Of a stretch of DNA of 9,574 nucleotides, positions 7,012-9,574 are shown in pieces; the stretch's first letter is position 1; each line of letters begins with the position of its first letter. The position numbers and the translations under genes are program-made. The DNA is from JAVBKE01 sp031554215 (GTDB taxonomy: Bacteria; Bacillota; Bacilli; JARBTR01). The notes under the pieces were generated by a model. It made no database searches, was not told the origin of the DNA, and saw only the letters and a program-made list of their open reading frames with translations. The DNA lies in contig JAVBKF010000060.1 in NCBI GenBank assembly GCA_031554215.1, forward strand, positions 1 to 9,574, given 5' to 3'.

Positions 7012-8205
7012 ATGATGAAAAATGAAGACATAAAAAAAATAGCTAATGAGATTCTTTTTAGCAAGGAAGCGGCTGACTATTTGGGTATTTCTACTCAGCG
7101 ATTGAATCAGCTTGTACATTCTGGTCAAATCAAACCTATCAAACAAAGTTCTTCGGGTACATTGTTTTTTAAAGCTGACTTAGATGCTCGAAAGCAGGAT
7201 GTTACAGACATTGGTGTAGATATGAAACCTCAAAACAACTTTAAAACACTAGACCTAAAATCCTCTTTTATGCTTGAAGCAATGAATTATTTTACTATCC
7301 AACGATTTTACAACTTTTCTGATAAAAAAACAGATCCTGTTATTAAGGAATTGTCACAAAAGGTAGATTTAACTTTGAATATACAGGATATCTATAAAGA
7401 TGTTAGCTCCTTTTTAAAGGTTTCAGAATCAGAACTTAAAAAGAATTATGCAATAGTTGAAAAAGGATTTAGTCAACTATATTGCGATGATTTGATTCTA
7501 AAAAAGGGCACATTGGACTACCCTGAATTGCTTGGTAGGACAAAAGAAGCGCCCCAGTATCTTTTCCTTCGTGGCAATATCGAACTACTTACTCAAAAAA
7601 TTGTTTCTGTCGTTGGCAGTAGACAAGCTTCTGAATCAGGTGGGAAAAGAGCATATATGCTCTCCAAAATGCTAGGGGGTTATGGGATTGTAGTAGCCTC
7701 TGGACTGGCAAAAGGTATTGATACAGCAGCACATACAGCATCAATTGAAAATGGATTCAAAACGATTACAGTCCTTGGAACACCAATCACTAAAGCTTAT
7801 CCAAAGGAAAATGAGCGTTTGCAAGCTCAGATTGCTGAAAAGGGCCTAATCATTTCACAATTCCCACCATCCACACCAGTTCAGAGGTGGCATTTCCCAA
7901 TGCGTAATGCTGTTATGAGTGGAATATCATTAGCAACTGCTGTAATTGAAGCAAGTGAAACCAGTGGTGCTTTAAAGCAAGCTGATTACGCACTAAAACA
8001 GGAAAGACTTGTTTTTATCCCACAAAGTGCACTAGACAACCCCAATATTTTATGGCCCAACAAGTACTTGCAAAGACCTGGCGCTCATAAATTCGCAAAA
8101 ATTCAAGAACTTATTCAAAAGCTTGAAGAAACTAAGATAATGAGCTATGATTCAAACTTACTCAGTCTGTTTACAGAAGGAGTTGGTACTGATTATGTTC
8201 GTTGA
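7012..8205 (+). CDS. DprA/SMF-family protein with N-terminal helix-turn-helix
   Basis: The SMF/DprA Rossmann core fills about residues 185-345: SVVGSRQAS (199-207), VVASGLAKGIDTAAHTAS (227-244), VLGTPITKAYPKEN (254-267), WHFPMRNAVMSGIS (293-306) and EASETSGALKQADYAL (313-328). DprA binds single-stranded DNA and loads RecA in transformation; related SLOG-fold proteins bind nucleotides. Residues 15-60 form an excisionase/MerR-like helix-turn-helix (AADYLGISTQRLNQLVHSG, then a GTLFF wing), not seen in ordinary DprA, followed by about 100 unrecognised helical residues. The usual RNRII-type motif reads RNAVM here. The length of about 397 exceeds the common 290-370. AGAGGTG at 7002-7008 favours ATG at 7012 or 7015; a GTG at 7006 lies inside that site. 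The last 11 bases overlap the phosphoribosyltransferase gene, implying coupled translation. It is probably not the chromosomal competence dprA, because the usual topA neighbour is absent and the HTH is extra. Confidence 0.88.
   Translation: MMKNEDIKKIANEILFSKEAADYLGISTQRLNQLVHSGQIKPIKQSSSGTLFFKADLDARKQDVTDIGVDMKPQNNFKTLDLKSSFMLEAMNYFTIQRFYNFSDKKTDPVIKELSQKVDLTLNIQDIYKDVSSFLKVSESELKKNYAIVEKGFSQLYCDDLILKKGTLDYPELLGRTKEAPQYLFLRGNIELLTQKIVSVVGSRQASESGGKRAYMLSKMLGGYGIVVASGLAKGIDTAAHTASIENGFKTITVLGTPITKAYPKENERLQAQIAEKGLIISQFPPSTPVQRWHFPMRNAVMSGISLATAVIEASETSGALKQADYALKQERLVFIPQSALDNPNILWPNKYLQRPGAHKFAKIQELIQKLEETKIMSYDSNLLSLFTEGVGTDYVR
8175..8182 (+). promoter_or_regulatory. Internal ribosome-binding site that sets the start of the second operon gene
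   Basis: AGAAGGAG lies inside the 3' end of the DprA-like gene, 12 bases before the ATG at 8195. It favours that start over the in-frame ATG at 8147, which has no such site and would lengthen the overlap to 59 bases. Confidence 0.65.
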
Positions 8206-9475
8206 TTTAAGTGAACTTAAGGGTATTATGATAGATTTGGACTCAGTGGAACAGACCAATGATGATCAGTGGCGTTCTTTAAGCCACGAAATAAAGTATT
8301 TATTTTTTAGTAGCAATGAAGATAGGCTCGAAACCATCAAAACTTTTGATGAAAGATTCTTGATATTCAATGGAGCTTTGTTTTCACATTGTTACGTTAC
8401 TGAGATTGAAAGAGAAAACCTAGCCAAGTCGCTTGCTATCATAGACTTACCAACTTATCATATCGCCCTATTCTCTAAAAATCTAAAGAATTTATTGTCA
8501 ATAAAATCAATACAAATTGGAACTATCTTATTAAGTCCTAGCTCAGATTTCACAGACTATGACCGAGTTGGGAAACTACCAGACTTTGAAGTAGAAACAG
8601 TTGAAGGAATAAACGACATTCTAAAAAAAAATCTGACAGGATTCACTTCGGAAGTTGTATCTACTGTTTTTAACAATGGTAATAAACTTCAATGGAATTT
8701 GACTTCCGTTTGTTTAACAAAATTGAAAATCGAGGAATTAGATCGGACTGTCGAATTAATATTTGGCGGGCGATATTTCGGGCATATGGATTCACGACAC
8801 CGTTTTCACCAACTGTCTCAAAGGGTTCTGAAAAACAAAGCCAAATCAACTAATCAAGTGAAAGTTTTTTTAACCGTCTTTGGTAACTTAATTGATTTTG
8901 TCAACGAAATAGACAAAGTCAGTGGTATAACAAGAATACCTCCGAGACCTCAACAATTTGATAGATTCGAGCCAATCATTGAAATGATTCATAAGGCTAG
9001 ACCTTGTTTTGAAAATCATTCTAAATCATTCAGAGCAAATAGGAACTTTGAAAGCCAAAAGGCATTAGATGCCGAATCAAGAATCAAAAATGTAGATGGT
9101 GTGTTTGAATTTGAAGGCTCTTTAGAAAACAAGCATATGGTTATCATTGATGACGTGGTAACAACGGGAGCTACTGCCAAAGAAGCGGCAAGGGTTTTGT
9201 ATAGTCACGGAGCATCAAAAGTAACTTTTATTGCCCTAGCTGTTAATCAGTTTGGTATGCCAGTACTTCATATAAAAGAATTAAGCTGTACAAGATGTGG
9301 AAATCAGATGAAAATGCTATTTACTTCAGATGACTCTGCAATATTTGAATGCTCTGGATCTCAAGGTTGTGGTAGGCAACTTAGTTACTTCGCGGGTTTA
9401 AGACAACGCAATATCCAAAACGAAGAAGCAATTATGAACCAGTTACACAAAAAAGTAGAAGATTTCTTCTTTTAA
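8195..9475 (+). CDS. HAD-like / phosphoribosyltransferase / zinc-ribbon fusion protein
   Basis: Three regions are visible in 426 residues. Residues 8-145 look HAD-like: GIMIDLDSVE (10-19) could be motif I with Asp14 and Asp16, HIALFSKN (89-96) motif II, and DYDRVGKLPDF (121-131) the usual late segment; this is moderate evidence. Residues 225-355 form a type I phosphoribosyltransferase: ITRIPPRP (245-252) resembles ComF-type proteins, and VIIDDVVTTGAT (316-327) is the PRPP-binding loop with both acidic residues intact. Cys365, Cys368, Cys386 and Cys392 make a zinc ribbon. ComFC carries its zinc finger before the transferase domain, so the order here is reversed. The middle block (150-224, GGRYFGHMDSRHRF) is unrecognised. 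It overlaps the DprA-like gene by 11 bases and is followed by a terminator. The likely chemistry is PRPP-dependent glycosidic transfer or hydrolysis on a nucleotide; the substrate is unknown. Confidence 0.85.
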   Translation: MFVDLSELKGIMIDLDSVEQTNDDQWRSLSHEIKYLFFSSNEDRLETIKTFDERFLIFNGALFSHCYVTEIERENLAKSLAIIDLPTYHIALFSKNLKNLLSIKSIQIGTILLSPSSDFTDYDRVGKLPDFEVETVEGINDILKKNLTGFTSEVVSTVFNNGNKLQWNLTSVCLTKLKIEELDRTVELIFGGRYFGHMDSRHRFHQLSQRVLKNKAKSTNQVKVFLTVFGNLIDFVNEIDKVSGITRIPPRPQQFDRFEPIIEMIHKARPCFENHSKSFRANRNFESQKALDAESRIKNVDGVFEFEGSLENKHMVIIDDVVTTGATAKEAARVLYSHGASKVTFIALAVNQFGMPVLHIKELSCTRCGNQMKMLFTSDDSAIFECSGSQGCGRQLSYFAGLRQRNIQNEEAIMNQLHKKVEDFFF

Positions 9476-9478
9476 ACT

Positions 9479-9500
9479 CAGTGAAGGCACTGTATTTTTT
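9479..9500 (+). terminator. Rho-independent terminator of the DprA-phosphoribosyltransferase operon
   Basis: CAGTG (9479-9483), an AAGG loop and CACTG (9488-9492) form a perfect 5-bp stem followed by TATTTTTT. It begins three bases after the stop codon, which closes the two-gene unit. The 74 bases after it show no gene that can be supported. Confidence 0.7.
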
Positions 9501-9574
9501 AATTAGAGCAATTTGCATTATTGACGGTTGTTGAATCTGTAGTGGATGCTGAATGTTTGATCAATTCAATTTGG

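Noticed and set aside
8147..8194. An earlier start for the transferase gene at 8147
   Set aside because: It has no ribosome-binding site and would overlap the DprA-like gene by 59 bases, whereas AGAAGGAG stands before the ATG at 8195.
7012..9475. Chromosomal competence genes dprA and comFC
   Set aside because: The DprA-like protein has an extra helix-turn-helix and altered motifs, the transferase has a HAD-like front and a C-terminal zinc ribbon, and the two share one operon. Ordinary dprA and comFC are in separate loci with other neighbours.
1..9574. CRISPR arrays, tRNA or rRNA genes, insertion-sequence ends, recombinase genes
   Set aside because: I saw no spaced direct repeats, no cloverleaf with a conserved T-arm, no transposase and no serine or tyrosine recombinase motif on either strand.

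Overview
The window reads as an AT-rich accessory region from a spore-forming member of the Bacillota. The spore-former call rests on a 5' segment of sigK, the late mother-cell sporulation sigma factor. A Paenibacillus- or Brevibacillus-like host is plausible but cannot be fixed from sequence alone. The sigK segment is visibly richer in G+C than the genes on either side, which look acquired.

Layout. Positions 1-102 hold the last 33 codons of an unidentified gene, followed by a terminator near 159-196. An extended -10 promoter then drives a 1269-codon membrane-anchored P-loop ATPase of the YobI type (371-4180, +). A strong hairpin lies just after it. Convergent to it on the minus strand are an AbiJ/Abi_C-like abortive-infection protein with a HEPN-type motif (4439-5275) and, upstream of that, a protein with two XRE-type helix-turn-helix units (5338-5853). 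Next is the sigK segment (5925-6284, -). It is well conserved up to codon 111 and breaks exactly where skin-type elements interrupt sigK in other spore formers. To its right are a weakly supported small ORF (6321-6626, +) and about 320 bases without a gene.

The right third (6946-9500) is a compact two-gene operon. It has a sigma-A promoter overlaid by a perfect 11-bp inverted repeat, a DprA/SMF-family protein with an N-terminal helix-turn-helix in place of the usual accessory domains, and an overlapping gene for a three-part protein (HAD-like region, phosphoribosyltransferase, zinc ribbon). A terminator closes the operon.

How the genes may work together (inference). The ATPase and the Abi protein are both of types linked to phage exclusion or abortive infection, and the XRE protein may regulate its Abi neighbour. 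The DprA/phosphoribosyltransferase pair looks like a self-contained, repressor-controlled nucleotide-sensing or DNA-sensing conflict module rather than part of competence. It is the best candidate here for a poorly described system. Whether the sigK break is a true programmed-excision junction or simply a decayed gene cannot be decided from this window: no recombinase and no sigK 3' half are present.
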